Counted from the stretch's first letter, positions 9,835 to 18,743 are shown. The stretch is DNA of 64,000 nt from Tenacibaculum todarodis (GCF_001889045.1 NZ_CP018155.1:739001-803000); one strand, 5' to 3'. Translations and numbers: made by a program. Notes: generated by a model from the letters alone, not told the origin.

Positions 9835-9861
9835 TTCGAGCGCTTTTTAAAAGCGCTCGAA
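9835..9861 (+). terminator. Hairpin between the two DUF4252 genes
   Basis: A perfect 13-bp palindromic stem (TTCGAGCGCTTTT at 9835-9847, complement 9849-9861), with essentially no spare loop and no T tail. It lies inside the operon, so it may be a 3'-end stabiliser or partial attenuator rather than a full terminator. Confidence 0.5.
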
Positions 9862-9892
9862 TATAAATCAACATAAAAAAATTAAATTTAAG

Positions 9893-10441
9893 ATGAAAAA
9901 ACTATCCACAATACTTTCTTTTGTAGCTATTGTATTATTGATGAGTTCTTGTAAAAAAGAACAAACTTTACAGAGTTATTTAGTTGAAAGTCAAGATAAA
10001 AAAGGATTTATGACTGTAGATATTCCTGCGAGTGTTTTAAAAATGTCTCAAGGAAAAGATGCAAATGCAGATGTAAAAGAATCTTTAGAGAGTATTAGAA
10101 AAGTAAATATTGTAGCAATGCAATATAAAGGTAACGAAGCAAATTATGAAGCTGAAAAGAACAAGTTAAAAGCTATCTTTTCTAATTCTTCAGAATATAA
10201 AAGCTTAGTTTCTTTTAAAGATAAAAGAGGAAACGGAAAAGTATTTTATAGCGGAGATGCAGATGCAATTGATGAAATTGTAGCTTTTGGTTACAGTAAA
10301 GATGCAGGAGTAGGAGTTGCACGTATTTTAGGAGACAATATGAATCCTGGAAAAATTATGGAAGCAATGAAACATGTAAAATTAGAAGGAGATAACGCAA
10401 GTCTTTCTCAGTTTAAAATGCTTTTAGAAGCAAAAGAATAA
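9893..10441 (+). CDS. DUF4252 domain lipoprotein
   Basis: 182 residues. The lipobox MSSC sets Cys20 as the anchor. It shares the family layout with the preceding DUF4252 protein. Last gene of the sigma cassette, followed by a clear terminator at 10462-10495. Probably an envelope protein whose level is set by the ECF sigma factor; no enzymatic motif is visible. Confidence 0.72.
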   Translation: MKKLSTILSFVAIVLLMSSCKKEQTLQSYLVESQDKKGFMTVDIPASVLKMSQGKDANADVKESLESIRKVNIVAMQYKGNEANYEAEKNKLKAIFSNSSEYKSLVSFKDKRGNGKVFYSGDADAIDEIVAFGYSKDAGVGVARILGDNMNPGKIMEAMKHVKLEGDNASLSQFKMLLEAKE

Positions 10442-10461
10442 CCAACCCGATTATATATTTT

Positions 10462-10495
10462 AAAAAGCCGTAACAATTAATGTTATGGCTTTTTT
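10462..10495 (+). terminator. Terminator of the sigma/DUF4252 operon
   Basis: Stem AAAAAGCCGTAACA (10462-10475) pairs with TGTTATGGCTTTTT (10481-10494), with one G-T pair and a 5-nt loop, followed by T-rich sequence. A standard Rho-independent terminator 20 nt after the stop. Confidence 0.8.
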
Positions 10496-10618
10496 GTTTT
10501 AACTACGCATTAACAACTCACAATCTTTTATTTAGTATTTTTGACCCATAATGGGTTTTTATTTTTTAATACTATTCTTTATTATTTTTGGAATACTTAT
10601 TGAAAGTAACTCATTGTC

Positions 10619-10638
10619 ATTCCTGCGTAGGCAGGAAT
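10619..10638. repeat. Short palindromic repeat ATTCCTGC-N4-GCAGGAAT
   Basis: An 8-bp stem with a GTAG loop, preceded by GTC and followed by CC. This is the widespread GTCATTCCTGC...GCAGGAATCC intergenic repeat. Related copies sit at 20217-20278 and, with a longer loop, at 50691-50733. Confidence 0.6.
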
Positions 10639-10704
10639 CCACAGAAAGTAAAATAAATACCCAGAAATTTCGAGACTGTTTTTACAGGAAATCCAGAAAC
10701 ATAT

Positions 10705-13146
10705 ATGAGAAAAACAATTTTATCACTATTAATTGCCTTAACAAGTTTTGTTGCAACAGCTCAAACGAATGTTTATAGAGCCGAAAAGGAAAAAGAACAT
10801 AAATTAATTCATACAAAACTAAAGGTCGACTTTAATTTTCAAGAGCAAAAATTAAATGGAGAAGAATGGTTGACAGCTAAACCATATTTTTATGCAACTG
10901 ATAAAATTACGTTAGACGCAAAAGCTATGATTATTCATGAAGTAAAAATGAATAATCAAACTTTAGATTATAATTATGATAATTTAAAGTTGATTATAGA
11001 TTTAGGTAGAACTTATTCTCGTAATGAAGAGTTTACAATCTATTTAAAATATACAGCACAACCAGAAAAAGTAAAACAAAAAGGAAGTGCTGCAATAACA
11101 CAAGCAAAAGGATTGTATTTTATCAATCCAACAGGATTAGACAAGAACAAACCAACTCAAATTTGGACACAAGGAGAAACGGAAGCAAACAGCTGTTGGT
11201 TTCCAACAATTGACTCGCCAAATCAAAAAACAACACAAGAAATTTATATAACGGTTCCAGATAAGTTTGTAACCTTATCAAACGGAAAATTAGTTTCTCA
11301 AACTAAAAACGGAACAAACAGAACAGATTATTGGAAACTAGATCAAAAACACGCTCCGTATTTGTTTTTTATGGGAGTTGGAGAATATGAAATAGTAAGA
11401 GAACAGTATAAAAATCTTCCTATAAGTTATTATGTGTCTAAAGAATATGCGCCTTATGCAAAAGAAATTTTTGGACACACAAAAGAAATGATTGGTTTCT
11501 TTGGTGATAAATTAGGTGTTGAATATCCTTGGAATAAATACGATCAAATTGTTGGTGTAGATTATGTTTCTGGAGCTATGGAAAACACAACTGCTGTTAT
11601 TCATGGAGAAAAAGCATATCAGAAACCAGGGCAATTAATTGATCAAAATGTACAGGAAAACACCATTGCACATGAGGTTTTTCATCATTGGTTTGGTAAT
11701 TTAGTAACTACAGAAAGCTGGTCTAACTTAGCTTTAAACGAAAGTTTTGCAAGTTATAGCGAATATTTATGGAGAGAATATAAATATGGGGTTGAAGATG
11801 CAGACGCGCATTTGTTAGAAGATGTGGAAGGTTATAAAAACGGACAAAATTTTGACAAGCATTTAATCCGATTTGATTATGCTGATAAAGAAGACATGTT
11901 CGATGCAGTTAGTTACAACAAAGGTGGTGCAATTTTGCACATGTTGCGTAACTATTTAGGAGATGATGCTTTTTACGCAGGTTTAAAGAAATATTTAACT
12001 GATTTTAAATACAAAGCTGCAGAAGCACATCAATTAAGGTTAACATTAGAAGAGGTTAGTGGAAAAGATTTAAATTGGTTTTTTAATCAGTGGTTTTTTG
12101 GAAACGGACATCCGAAGCTAGAAATTTCTTACGATTATAATAAGCTTCAAAAAACAGTAACTGTAAACATTATTCAGCTACAACAAGGTAAAGAATTTAA
12201 ATTTCCGTTTGCAATTGATGTTTTTGAAGGAAGCAAGGCAACGCGTCATACGGTTTTCGTAAACGGAAAAGATGCGTCATTTATATTGCCTTATAATAAT
12301 CATCCAGATTTAATTCAAGTAAATGCAGATGGAGTTTTGGTTTCTGATGTTGTTGAGAACAAAGTCCTGAGCGATTATATTCACCAATTAAAATATGCGA
12401 AATATTACGGTCATAAAAAGGAAGCTTTATTAGAAGTTGCTAAAAAACAAGATGATAAAAATGCTTTTAACGCGGTTGCAAATGCAATGAATGATGATTT
12501 CTATAAAATTAGAATGCTTGCTTTAGAAAATATTGATTTAATCAATAAGAACACCAAGAAAGCGGTTATTAGTAAAATTAAACAGATTGCTAATAACGAT
12601 GCTAAAACTTTAGTGCAAGCTGCTGCGGTTGAAACATTGGGTAAATTAACAGATCCAGAATTGCAACCAATTTTTGAAAAAGCATTGCAAAGTAAATCGT
12701 ATTCTGTAATTGGTAAAGGTTTAGTTGGTTTGTATTATGTAGATAAAAAAGCAGCTATAGAAAAATCGAAAGCGATGCCAGATGAGATTAGAAAAGTCTT
12801 AGCAACGCCATTAACACGTATTTTTATTGAAGAAAAAGATGAAAGCGAATTGCCTTTTGTAGCTAAGCACATACTTAGCGGTATGTTTTTAACAAACATT
12901 GCCAAGGATAAAGCATTTTATCAAAAAGCGTTTGAATTTATTGCAAAAAACGACAACACAGAAGCGATACAAAATCTAGTAGATGATGTTGTTGTAAAAG
13001 GAAACCAATACAAGCAATATGGTTTTGATAAGGTTGGCGTAAATTTACTGCGTCAAATGGTGCAATTTCAAGGAAAAGCCAATCATTCTAGTAGAAACAA
13101 AAACGAAGCAATTATTAAAGAAGCAATGGCAAAACTGTTGCAATAA
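10705..13146 (+). CDS. M1 family metallo-aminopeptidase (exported)
   Basis: 813 residues with a signal peptide (1-20, ending ATAQ). M1 hallmarks are intact: exopeptidase motif GAMEN (about 290-294), zinc motif HEVFH (323-327) with the distal glutamate in NESF (about 346). The C-terminal third looks like HEAT-type helical repeats. It should remove N-terminal residues from peptides in the periplasm. A 6-nt gap separates it from the HipA-like kinase gene, which may therefore be partly read from the same transcript. Confidence 0.92.
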   Translation: MRKTILSLLIALTSFVATAQTNVYRAEKEKEHKLIHTKLKVDFNFQEQKLNGEEWLTAKPYFYATDKITLDAKAMIIHEVKMNNQTLDYNYDNLKLIIDLGRTYSRNEEFTIYLKYTAQPEKVKQKGSAAITQAKGLYFINPTGLDKNKPTQIWTQGETEANSCWFPTIDSPNQKTTQEIYITVPDKFVTLSNGKLVSQTKNGTNRTDYWKLDQKHAPYLFFMGVGEYEIVREQYKNLPISYYVSKEYAPYAKEIFGHTKEMIGFFGDKLGVEYPWNKYDQIVGVDYVSGAMENTTAVIHGEKAYQKPGQLIDQNVQENTIAHEVFHHWFGNLVTTESWSNLALNESFASYSEYLWREYKYGVEDADAHLLEDVEGYKNGQNFDKHLIRFDYADKEDMFDAVSYNKGGAILHMLRNYLGDDAFYAGLKKYLTDFKYKAAEAHQLRLTLEEVSGKDLNWFFNQWFFGNGHPKLEISYDYNKLQKTVTVNIIQLQQGKEFKFPFAIDVFEGSKATRHTVFVNGKDASFILPYNNHPDLIQVNADGVLVSDVVENKVLSDYIHQLKYAKYYGHKKEALLEVAKKQDDKNAFNAVANAMNDDFYKIRMLALENIDLINKNTKKAVISKIKQIANNDAKTLVQAAAVETLGKLTDPELQPIFEKALQSKSYSVIGKGLVGLYYVDKKAAIEKSKAMPDEIRKVLATPLTRIFIEEKDESELPFVAKHILSGMFLTNIAKDKAFYQKAFEFIAKNDNTEAIQNLVDDVVVKGNQYKQYGFDKVGVNLLRQMVQFQGKANHSSRNKNEAIIKEAMAKLLQ

Positions 13147-13151
13147 TTTAA

Positions 13152-13931
13152 ATGAATAAATTAGACATTAGAACAGTAGATGTTACTCAATATGTTTGTC
13201 CTTTACGAGAAGGAGGTTCTCTTCCTGCAATTGTAAAAGCAGATGACGGATTTTTGTACGTATTAAAATTTAGAGGTGCAGGTCAAGGAAAAAAAGCATT
13301 AATATCAGAATTTATTGGTGGAGAAATTGCGCGAGTAATTGACTTAAAAGTTCCTGAGTTGGTTTTTATGAATTTAGACGATTCTTTTAGTAAAACGGAG
13401 CCAGACGAAGAAATACAAGACTTACTAAAGTTTAGTGTTGGTTTAAATTTAGGATTGCATTTTTTATCTGAAGCCATAACGTATGATCCTTTAGTAAGTA
13501 CTGTAGATGCAATGACGGCTTCTAAAGTAGTCTTATTAGACAGTATTATTAGTAATATTGATAGAACAGCTAAAAACACTAATTTATTACATTGGAATAA
13601 TGAGCTTTGGATTATAGATAACGGTGCTAGCTTTTATTTTCATCACGATTGGAAAAATTGGGAGAATCATCTTTCAAGAACCTTTCCACTTGTAAAAGAT
13701 CATGTTTTGTTGAATAAAGCAACTTGTTTAACTGAAGCTTCAGTAGAAATTAAGAAGTTATTAAATCTAGATAAAATAACAGAGATTGTTGCAAGTATAC
13801 CTGAAGATTGGCTGCTAAGTGAGTCCGATACTTTTAGTCCTAATGAAATGAGAGAAGCTTATATAAAATTTATTGACACAAGGTTTTCTAAGATAGATTT
13901 ATTAGTAAAAGAGGCTGAAGATGCAAAATAA
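13152..13931 (+). CDS. HipA-like kinase domain protein
   Basis: 259 residues, the short HipA-like form without the HipA N-terminal subdomain. Kinase-like motifs are present: SNIDRTAKNTNLL (about 135-147), where NIDR resembles the catalytic loop, and IDNGASF (about 155-161) in place of the metal-binding DFD-type motif. An N-terminal lysine in LKFRGAG may contact nucleotide. It overlaps the DUF3037 gene by 11 nt. HipA-like/DUF3037 pairs are known neighbours; the function is unknown. Whether it acts as a toxin kinase is speculation. Confidence 0.78.
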   Translation: MNKLDIRTVDVTQYVCPLREGGSLPAIVKADDGFLYVLKFRGAGQGKKALISEFIGGEIARVIDLKVPELVFMNLDDSFSKTEPDEEIQDLLKFSVGLNLGLHFLSEAITYDPLVSTVDAMTASKVVLLDSIISNIDRTAKNTNLLHWNNELWIIDNGASFYFHHDWKNWENHLSRTFPLVKDHVLLNKATCLTEASVEIKKLLNLDKITEIVASIPEDWLLSESDTFSPNEMREAYIKFIDTRFSKIDLLVKEAEDAK

Positions 13932-14304
13932 ATACACATTTGAATACGCCATTATAAGAATTGTTCCAAAAGTAGAAAGGGAAGAGTTTTTTAATGTAGG
14001 TGTTATTTTGTTTTCAAAAAGGAAAAAATTTCTGGGGATAAAATATTTTGTTAATCCAGATAAGTTGAAAGCCTTTTCATCTGAGGTAACTGTAGAAACT
14101 TTTAATAATTATTTACAAGCTTGGCAACAGATTTGCGAAGGAAATCCTTTAGGAGGTAAAATTGGTGCTTTTGAACTGTCTGATAGATTTAGATGGTTGG
14201 CAGCTTGTAGAAGTACAATTGTGCAGAGTTCTAAAACGCATTCTGGTTTATGTGTTAATCCTCAAAAAGAGTTAGAAGATATATTCAATGAATATGTTTT
14301 GTAA
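13921..14304 (+). CDS. DUF3037 domain protein
   Basis: 127 residues, no signal peptide. The start matches the DUF3037 pattern (YEYAIIRIVPKVEREEFFNVGVILFS-like, beginning at residue 8), and the basic middle GKIGAFELSDRFRWLAACRST is typical. It overlaps the HipA-like gene by 11 nt, so the two are translationally coupled. Function unknown; possibly the partner or antidote of the kinase-like protein, by analogy only. Confidence 0.75.
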   Translation: MQNKYTFEYAIIRIVPKVEREEFFNVGVILFSKRKKFLGIKYFVNPDKLKAFSSEVTVETFNNYLQAWQQICEGNPLGGKIGAFELSDRFRWLAACRSTIVQSSKTHSGLCVNPQKELEDIFNEYVL

Positions 14305-14306
14305 TC

Positions 14307-14334
14307 AAAAACTAAAAAAAGAGAAGTAGTTTTT
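14307..14334 (+). terminator. Weak terminator after DUF3037
   Basis: AAAAACTA (14307-14314) can pair with TAGTTTTT (14327-14334), followed by more T. It lies between convergent genes, and an overlapping AAGTAG/CTACTT pair offers an alternative fold. Confidence 0.45.
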
Positions 14335-14335
14335 T

Positions 14336-14689
14336 CTACTTGTTGTATTCTTCAAAAGTGCCGTCTTCATAAAAAACAACAATTCTTTTTATTTTTTTTC
14401 CATCATTAGAGCTGCTAGGAGGAAAAGATAAATTTGACTGAGAAGGAGTTGTTTCTATATTTTTCTTCGGAAAATTTCCGGTTCCATTTAAAAGCCAATA
14501 CATATCAACATCAGTATATGTATTTGTAATTTTCAAAACAAAATCCAAACTTGGCTTGTTTCTTCCTGAAAGAATATGTGAGATAGAAGAGCGTTGTACA
14601 CCAATTGCATCTGCAAAATTAGATGCCGTTAATTGGTGAAATTCCATAAGTTTTTTAAGTCTATTTATAAAATCAGCAGTGTTTACCAT
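14336..14689 (-). CDS. XRE-family transcriptional regulator
   Basis: 117 residues. The helix-turn-helix (about 10-65) contains SNFADAIGVQRSSISHILSGRNKPS, the classical lambda-repressor/Cro pattern, followed by NTYTDVDMYWLLNGTG. This is the flavobacterial form with a C-terminal tail of about 40 residues, ending VFYEDGTFEEYNK. Its promoter carries TACATTTGTAAC, which is repeated upstream of the divergent carboxypeptidase gene, suggesting autoregulation. It converges on the HipA-like/DUF3037 pair. Confidence 0.88.
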   Translation of the reverse strand: MVNTADFINRLKKLMEFHQLTASNFADAIGVQRSSISHILSGRNKPSLDFVLKITNTYTDVDMYWLLNGTGNFPKKNIETTPSQSNLSFPPSSSNDGKKIKRIVVFYEDGTFEEYNK

Positions 14690-14706
14690 TGTAACATGTT
14701 TGTTGT

Positions 14707-14741
14707 GTTACAAATGTAACATTTGTAAAAAACAATTACAA
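14707..14741 (-). promoter_or_regulatory. XRE gene promoter with candidate operator
   Basis: On the minus strand a -7 box TACATTTG (14711-14718) lies 20 nt after TTG (14739-14741), the Bacteroidota promoter layout. The -7 box is part of the 12-mer TACATTTGTAAC (14707-14718), a near-palindrome that recurs on the plus strand at 14941-14952. Confidence 0.55.
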
Positions 14742-14940
14742 GTTTACAATGTTAAATCATTATTTAAATCCTTTACGATTAAATTAAAGCTTTATTTAAA
14801 TTAGTTTAAATAACACAATTACAGCTTGTTGTGTTTTTGTTATAATGAAAACTTATGTTGCTGTGTTTTTAATATTTAAGAAGTTGATTGAAAAATACAT
14901 TTTGGATAGAATTGTAAATTAAATTTACAAATAACAGTTT

Positions 14941-15003
14941 TACATTTGTAACAATTGATGAATTTACTTTTGTAAAACATCATAAAATAAAATGTTACTT
15001 TTG
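14941..15003 (+). promoter_or_regulatory. Promoter region of the M14 peptidase gene
   Basis: Two possible -7 boxes are visible: TACATTTG at 14941-14948, inside the shared 12-mer TACATTTGTAAC, and TACTTTTG at 14996-15003, about 18 nt before the ATG. The downstream one lacks a well-spaced TTTG. The rest of the 331-nt gap (14690-15020) holds no gene that I can see. Confidence 0.45.
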
Positions 15004-15020
15004 TCAAGTAAAAAAGAACT

Positions 15021-16064
15021 ATGCAATTACTTTCTATTTTAGAATTACAAAAAATATATCAGCAACAAAAAGAAACTTCGTTATTTGGTAAGTGGATTAC
15101 TTTTGAAGATATTAAACCCAATATTTTAAAACTTCAGAAAACAGAAGTTTCACAAATTGGAACTTCAGAAAAAAACACTCCTATATATACTGTTTCATTT
15201 GGAAGTGGAAAACGCAAGATTTTAATTTGGTCTCAAATGCACGGAAATGAAAGTACGGGAACCAAAGCTGTTTTTGATTTATTAAATGTTATTGAAAACA
15301 GTAATGAAACTTTTGTTCAAGAAATTTTAAATAATTGTACTATTAAAATTATACCAATGTTAAATCCAGACGGATCTAAAGCATATACACGTGTAAATGC
15401 AAATAACATTGATTTAAATAGAGATGCGGTTGCTTTACAAGCTAAAGAAAGTAAGTTGTTACGTTCGGTTTTAGATGACTTTAAGCCGCAATTTTGTTTT
15501 AATTTACATGATCAACGTACAATTTTTGGTGTGGAAGGAACAGCAAATCCGGCTACCATTTCTTTTTTAGCACCTTCGGAAGAAGAAACTAGAGTGTTAA
15601 CGGATGGAAGAAAACAAACAATGAATGTAATTGTTGCTATGAATTTACTTTTGCAACAAATTATACCAAATTTTGTTGGTCGATATACGGATGAATTTTA
15701 TCCAACCGCAACAGGAGATAATTTTCAAAAATTAGGTTACAATACAATATTAATTGAAGCAGGTCATTTTCCAGACGATTATAATAGGGAAGAAGCTCGT
15801 AAGTTTAATTTCTTTGCACTTTTACAAGGAATTTATCATGTTGCAACTGCTAAAAACTTTGATGAATATAAGCCGTATTTTGACATTCCAAACAATCAAA
15901 AATCCTTTTTTGATGTTATTCATAGAAATGAAAATCAAGAAGATAAAGCATTTCAATATATAGATAAGATTGTTGAGGACAAATTTGTTTCAGAATTAAA
16001 GGAAATTAAAAATGAAGAGTTAAACAGTCAAAAAGGACACAGCGAAATCGTTTTCGGGAGCTAA
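15021..16064 (+). CDS. M14 family zinc carboxypeptidase
   Basis: 347 residues, no signal peptide. Zinc ligands: HGNE (HxxE, about 73-76) and a later histidine in FNLHDQR (about 163). A catalytic glutamate is plausible in IEAGHF (about 245). Substrate-binding LNPDGSKAYTRVNANNIDLNRD is well preserved. M14 enzymes remove C-terminal residues; this soluble, intracellular form is common in flavobacteria and its substrate is not known. It is followed at 16149 by an Lrp/AsnC gene with its own promoter. Confidence 0.88.
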   Translation: MQLLSILELQKIYQQQKETSLFGKWITFEDIKPNILKLQKTEVSQIGTSEKNTPIYTVSFGSGKRKILIWSQMHGNESTGTKAVFDLLNVIENSNETFVQEILNNCTIKIIPMLNPDGSKAYTRVNANNIDLNRDAVALQAKESKLLRSVLDDFKPQFCFNLHDQRTIFGVEGTANPATISFLAPSEEETRVLTDGRKQTMNVIVAMNLLLQQIIPNFVGRYTDEFYPTATGDNFQKLGYNTILIEAGHFPDDYNREEARKFNFFALLQGIYHVATAKNFDEYKPYFDIPNNQKSFFDVIHRNENQEDKAFQYIDKIVEDKFVSELKEIKNEELNSQKGHSEIVFGS

Positions 16065-16113
16065 ATTTTTGAATTTTTCTCTTTTTTTCTTTCGTTTATT
16101 TGTAAAAAAATCA

Positions 16114-16121
16114 TATTTTTG
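16114..16121 (+). promoter_or_regulatory. -7 element of the Lrp gene
   Basis: TATTTTTG, a perfect TAnnTTTG, 28 nt before the ATG at 16149. It overlaps the TTG codon that would be needed for a longer reading frame (16119), which argues for the ATG start. Confidence 0.6.
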
Positions 16122-16148
16122 CCGTATTATTTGAATAAAACACAAAAA

Positions 16149-16628
16149 ATGAAGAAATTCGTATTAGATGAAATAGATCATCAGATTTTAGATATTTTAA
16201 TTGAAAACGCTAGAACACCGTTTACTGATATTGCAAAAAAATTATTAGTTTCAGCAGGAACAATTCATGTTCGTGTTAAAAAGATGGAAGATGAAGGTAT
16301 TATTCAGGGTTCTACGTTAACTTTGAACTATGAAAAAATGGGTTATTCTTTTATAGCACATGTTGGAGTTTTCTTAGAAAAAACATCAATGACTCAAAGT
16401 GTAATAGAAAACTTACGTAAAATACCTAATGTTACTGTTGCTTATGTAGTTGCAGGTGTTTATAATATATTTTGTAAAGTAAGAGCAAAAGGAACTAATG
16501 ATGCAAAAGATATAATTTATGCTATAGATGAAATTCCTGGTGTAAATAGAACAGAAACTACTATTGCTTTAGAAGAAAGTATCAATGATAAAAAACGTAT
16601 GATGCATGCGATTTTTAAAGAATTGTAA
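16149..16628 (+). CDS. Lrp/AsnC family transcriptional regulator
   Basis: 159 residues from the ATG at 16149. An N-terminal winged-helix domain (LDEIDHQILDILIENARTPF, then a helix-turn-helix at about 20-45) is followed by a RAM effector-binding domain (about 65-150). A longer frame opens at a TTG (16119), but a -7 box covers that codon, so it is rejected. Followed by a terminator. Lrp-type proteins sense amino acids; its place before the 2-oxoacid dehydrogenase E1 gene suggests a link to branched-chain metabolism, but that is inference. Confidence 0.9.
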   Translation: MKKFVLDEIDHQILDILIENARTPFTDIAKKLLVSAGTIHVRVKKMEDEGIIQGSTLTLNYEKMGYSFIAHVGVFLEKTSMTQSVIENLRKIPNVTVAYVVAGVYNIFCKVRAKGTNDAKDIIYAIDEIPGVNRTETTIALEESINDKKRMMHAIFKEL

Positions 16629-16652
16629 GAAATAAACGCTAAAATATTGTCA

Positions 16653-16680
16653 AATCCTCATTTTTAATGAGGATTTTTTT
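16653..16680 (+). terminator. Terminator of the Lrp gene
   Basis: AATCCTCATT (16653-16662) pairs with AATGAGGATT (16666-16675), with a 3-nt loop and a following T run. Strong Rho-independent terminator. Confidence 0.85.
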
Positions 16681-16702
16681 ATGTATTCACATTTTTTCTA
16701 TA

Positions 16703-16710
16703 TATGTTTG
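16703..16710 (+). promoter_or_regulatory. -7 element of the E1 gene
   Basis: TATGTTTG (TAnnTTTG) 25 nt before the ATG at 16736. It sits inside the possible 5' extension of the reading frame, again favouring the later start. Confidence 0.55.
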
Positions 16711-16735
16711 TAAGGAACAAATAGCTAAAATATTA

Positions 16736-18724
16736 ATGTCTCACCAAATTAGGTACTCCGAAAACAGCATAGATAAAGCAACATTACTTCATTTGTATAA
16801 ATCGATGTTAAAGCCTCGTTTAATTGAGGAAAAAATGTTGATTTTACTGCGTCAAGGAAAAATTTCTAAATGGTTTTCAGGTATTGGTCAAGAAGCAATT
16901 TCTGTTGGAGTTGCTGCTGCTTTAAATACTGATGAATATATTTTACCAATGCATCGTAATTTAGGTGTTTTTACAACTCGTAAAATTCCGTTACATAGAC
17001 TTTTCTCGCAATGGCAAGGTAAATTAAATGGTTTTACAAAAGGAAGAGATAGAAGTTTCCATTTTGGAACACAAGAATATAAAATAGTTGGGATGATTTC
17101 TCATCTTGGACCACAATTTGGTGTAGCAGACGGAATTGCCTTGGCAAATAAACTGAAAGACAACAAACAAGTTTGCGCTGTTTTTACGGGTGATGGAGGA
17201 ACAAGTGAAGGCGATTTTCACGAAGCATTAAACGTTGCTTCTGTTTGGAGTTTACCGGTTTTGTTTTGCATTGAAAATAACGGTTACGGACTTTCTACTC
17301 CAGTTTCTGAACAATTTAATTGTACCGATTTAGCTGATAAAGGAATTGGCTACGGAATGGAAAGCCATATTATTGATGGTAATAATGTTGTTGAAGTCTA
17401 TACAAAAGTGTCTGAATTGGCAGAAAGCATTCGTGCAAATCCAAGACCTATTTTATTGGAATTCAAAACCTTTAGAATTCGTGGTCATGAAGAGGCGAGT
17501 GGTACAAAATATGTTCCGCAAGAATTATTGGATAAATGGGCAACTAAAGACCCTATAGAAAATTATCAGCAATACTTAAAATCGGAAGGAATTTTAACGG
17601 AAGAAATCGAAATTCGTTTTAAAGCAGAAATTGTTGATGAAATAAATGAACATTTACAAATAGCTTTTGATGAAGAAAAAATAACTCCAAATTTAGATAC
17701 AGAACTTGGTGACGTTTATAAAAAACATGATTTTGAAGAGCTAATTCCATCAGAAAAGACAAATAATATTCGTTTGGTGGATGCAGTTTCTGAAGGTTTA
17801 AGGCAATCTATGGAACGTTATGACAACTTAGTTATAATGGGGCAAGATGTTGCAGAATATGGAGGTGTTTTTAAAATTACTGACGGATTTGTTGCGCAGT
17901 TCGGGAAAGAGCGAGTTAGAAATACACCAATTTGTGAATCTGCAATTGTTTCTGCTGCGTATGGTTTATCGGTAAACGGAATGAAAGCCGTAATGGAAAT
18001 GCAGTTTGCAGACTTTGTTTCGTCTGGCTTTAATCCCATTGTAAATTTGTTAGCAAAATCGCATTATAGATGGAATGAAAAAGCTGATGTTGTTATAAGA
18101 ATGCCTTGTGGAGCAGGTGTTGGCGCGGGACCATTTCATAGTCAAACAAACGAAGCTTGGTTTACCAAAACACCAGGTTTAAAAGTAATTTACCCTGCAT
18201 TTCCGCAAGATGCTAAAGGTTTATTAGCTTCAGCAATAAATGACCCAAATCCGGTATTATTTTTTGAACATAAAACATTGTACAGATCTGTTTATCAGGA
18301 AGTGTCGGAAGATTATTTTACATTGCCAATTGGTAAAGCTGCGCTTTTAAAAGAAGGAAATGAAATTACAATAATTTCTTACGGACAAGGAGTTCATTGG
18401 GCTTTAGAAACATTAGAAAAGAATAACACGATACAAGCAGATTTAATCGATTTACGTTCGTTACAACCTTTAGATACTGAAGCAATTTATGCATCTGTAA
18501 AGAAAACTGGACGGGCAATAATTTTGCAAGAAGACTCTATGTTTGGTGGAATTGCAAGTGATTTATCGGCATTAATTACAGAAAATTGCTTTACCTATTT
18601 AGATGCACCAGTAAAAAGAGTAGCTAGTTTAGAAACTCCAATTCCGTTTGAGCCTAATTTAGAAAAACAATATTTGGCCAAGTCTAGATTTGAAAAAAGC
18701 TTATTAGAAATCTTAAACTATTAA
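16736..18724 (+). CDS. Fused 2-oxoacid dehydrogenase E1 (alpha + beta)
   Basis: 662 residues from the ATG at 16736. The N-terminal half is the E1-alpha domain with thiamine diphosphate motif GDGGTSEGDFHEAL...ENNGYG (about 155-195). The C-terminal half (about 340-662) is the transketolase-like E1-beta domain (GQDVAEYGGVFKITDGF). Such fusions are typical for Bacteroidota and probably act on branched-chain 2-oxo acids or pyruvate, feeding an E2/E3 complex encoded elsewhere. A frame extension to 16667 overlaps the terminator and promoter and is rejected. A structured element follows at 18744. Confidence 0.92.
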   Translation: MSHQIRYSENSIDKATLLHLYKSMLKPRLIEEKMLILLRQGKISKWFSGIGQEAISVGVAAALNTDEYILPMHRNLGVFTTRKIPLHRLFSQWQGKLNGFTKGRDRSFHFGTQEYKIVGMISHLGPQFGVADGIALANKLKDNKQVCAVFTGDGGTSEGDFHEALNVASVWSLPVLFCIENNGYGLSTPVSEQFNCTDLADKGIGYGMESHIIDGNNVVEVYTKVSELAESIRANPRPILLEFKTFRIRGHEEASGTKYVPQELLDKWATKDPIENYQQYLKSEGILTEEIEIRFKAEIVDEINEHLQIAFDEEKITPNLDTELGDVYKKHDFEELIPSEKTNNIRLVDAVSEGLRQSMERYDNLVIMGQDVAEYGGVFKITDGFVAQFGKERVRNTPICESAIVSAAYGLSVNGMKAVMEMQFADFVSSGFNPIVNLLAKSHYRWNEKADVVIRMPCGAGVGAGPFHSQTNEAWFTKTPGLKVIYPAFPQDAKGLLASAINDPNPVLFFEHKTLYRSVYQEVSEDYFTLPIGKAALLKEGNEITIISYGQGVHWALETLEKNNTIQADLIDLRSLQPLDTEAIYASVKKTGRAIILQEDSMFGGIASDLSALITENCFTYLDAPVKRVASLETPIPFEPNLEKQYLAKSRFEKSLLEILNY

Positions 18725-18743
18725 ATTAATCATTTATTTTAGC

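Noticed and set aside
10551..10778. 75-codon frame before the M1 peptidase
   Set aside because: It runs through the palindromic repeat at 10619 and overlaps the start of the peptidase in another frame.
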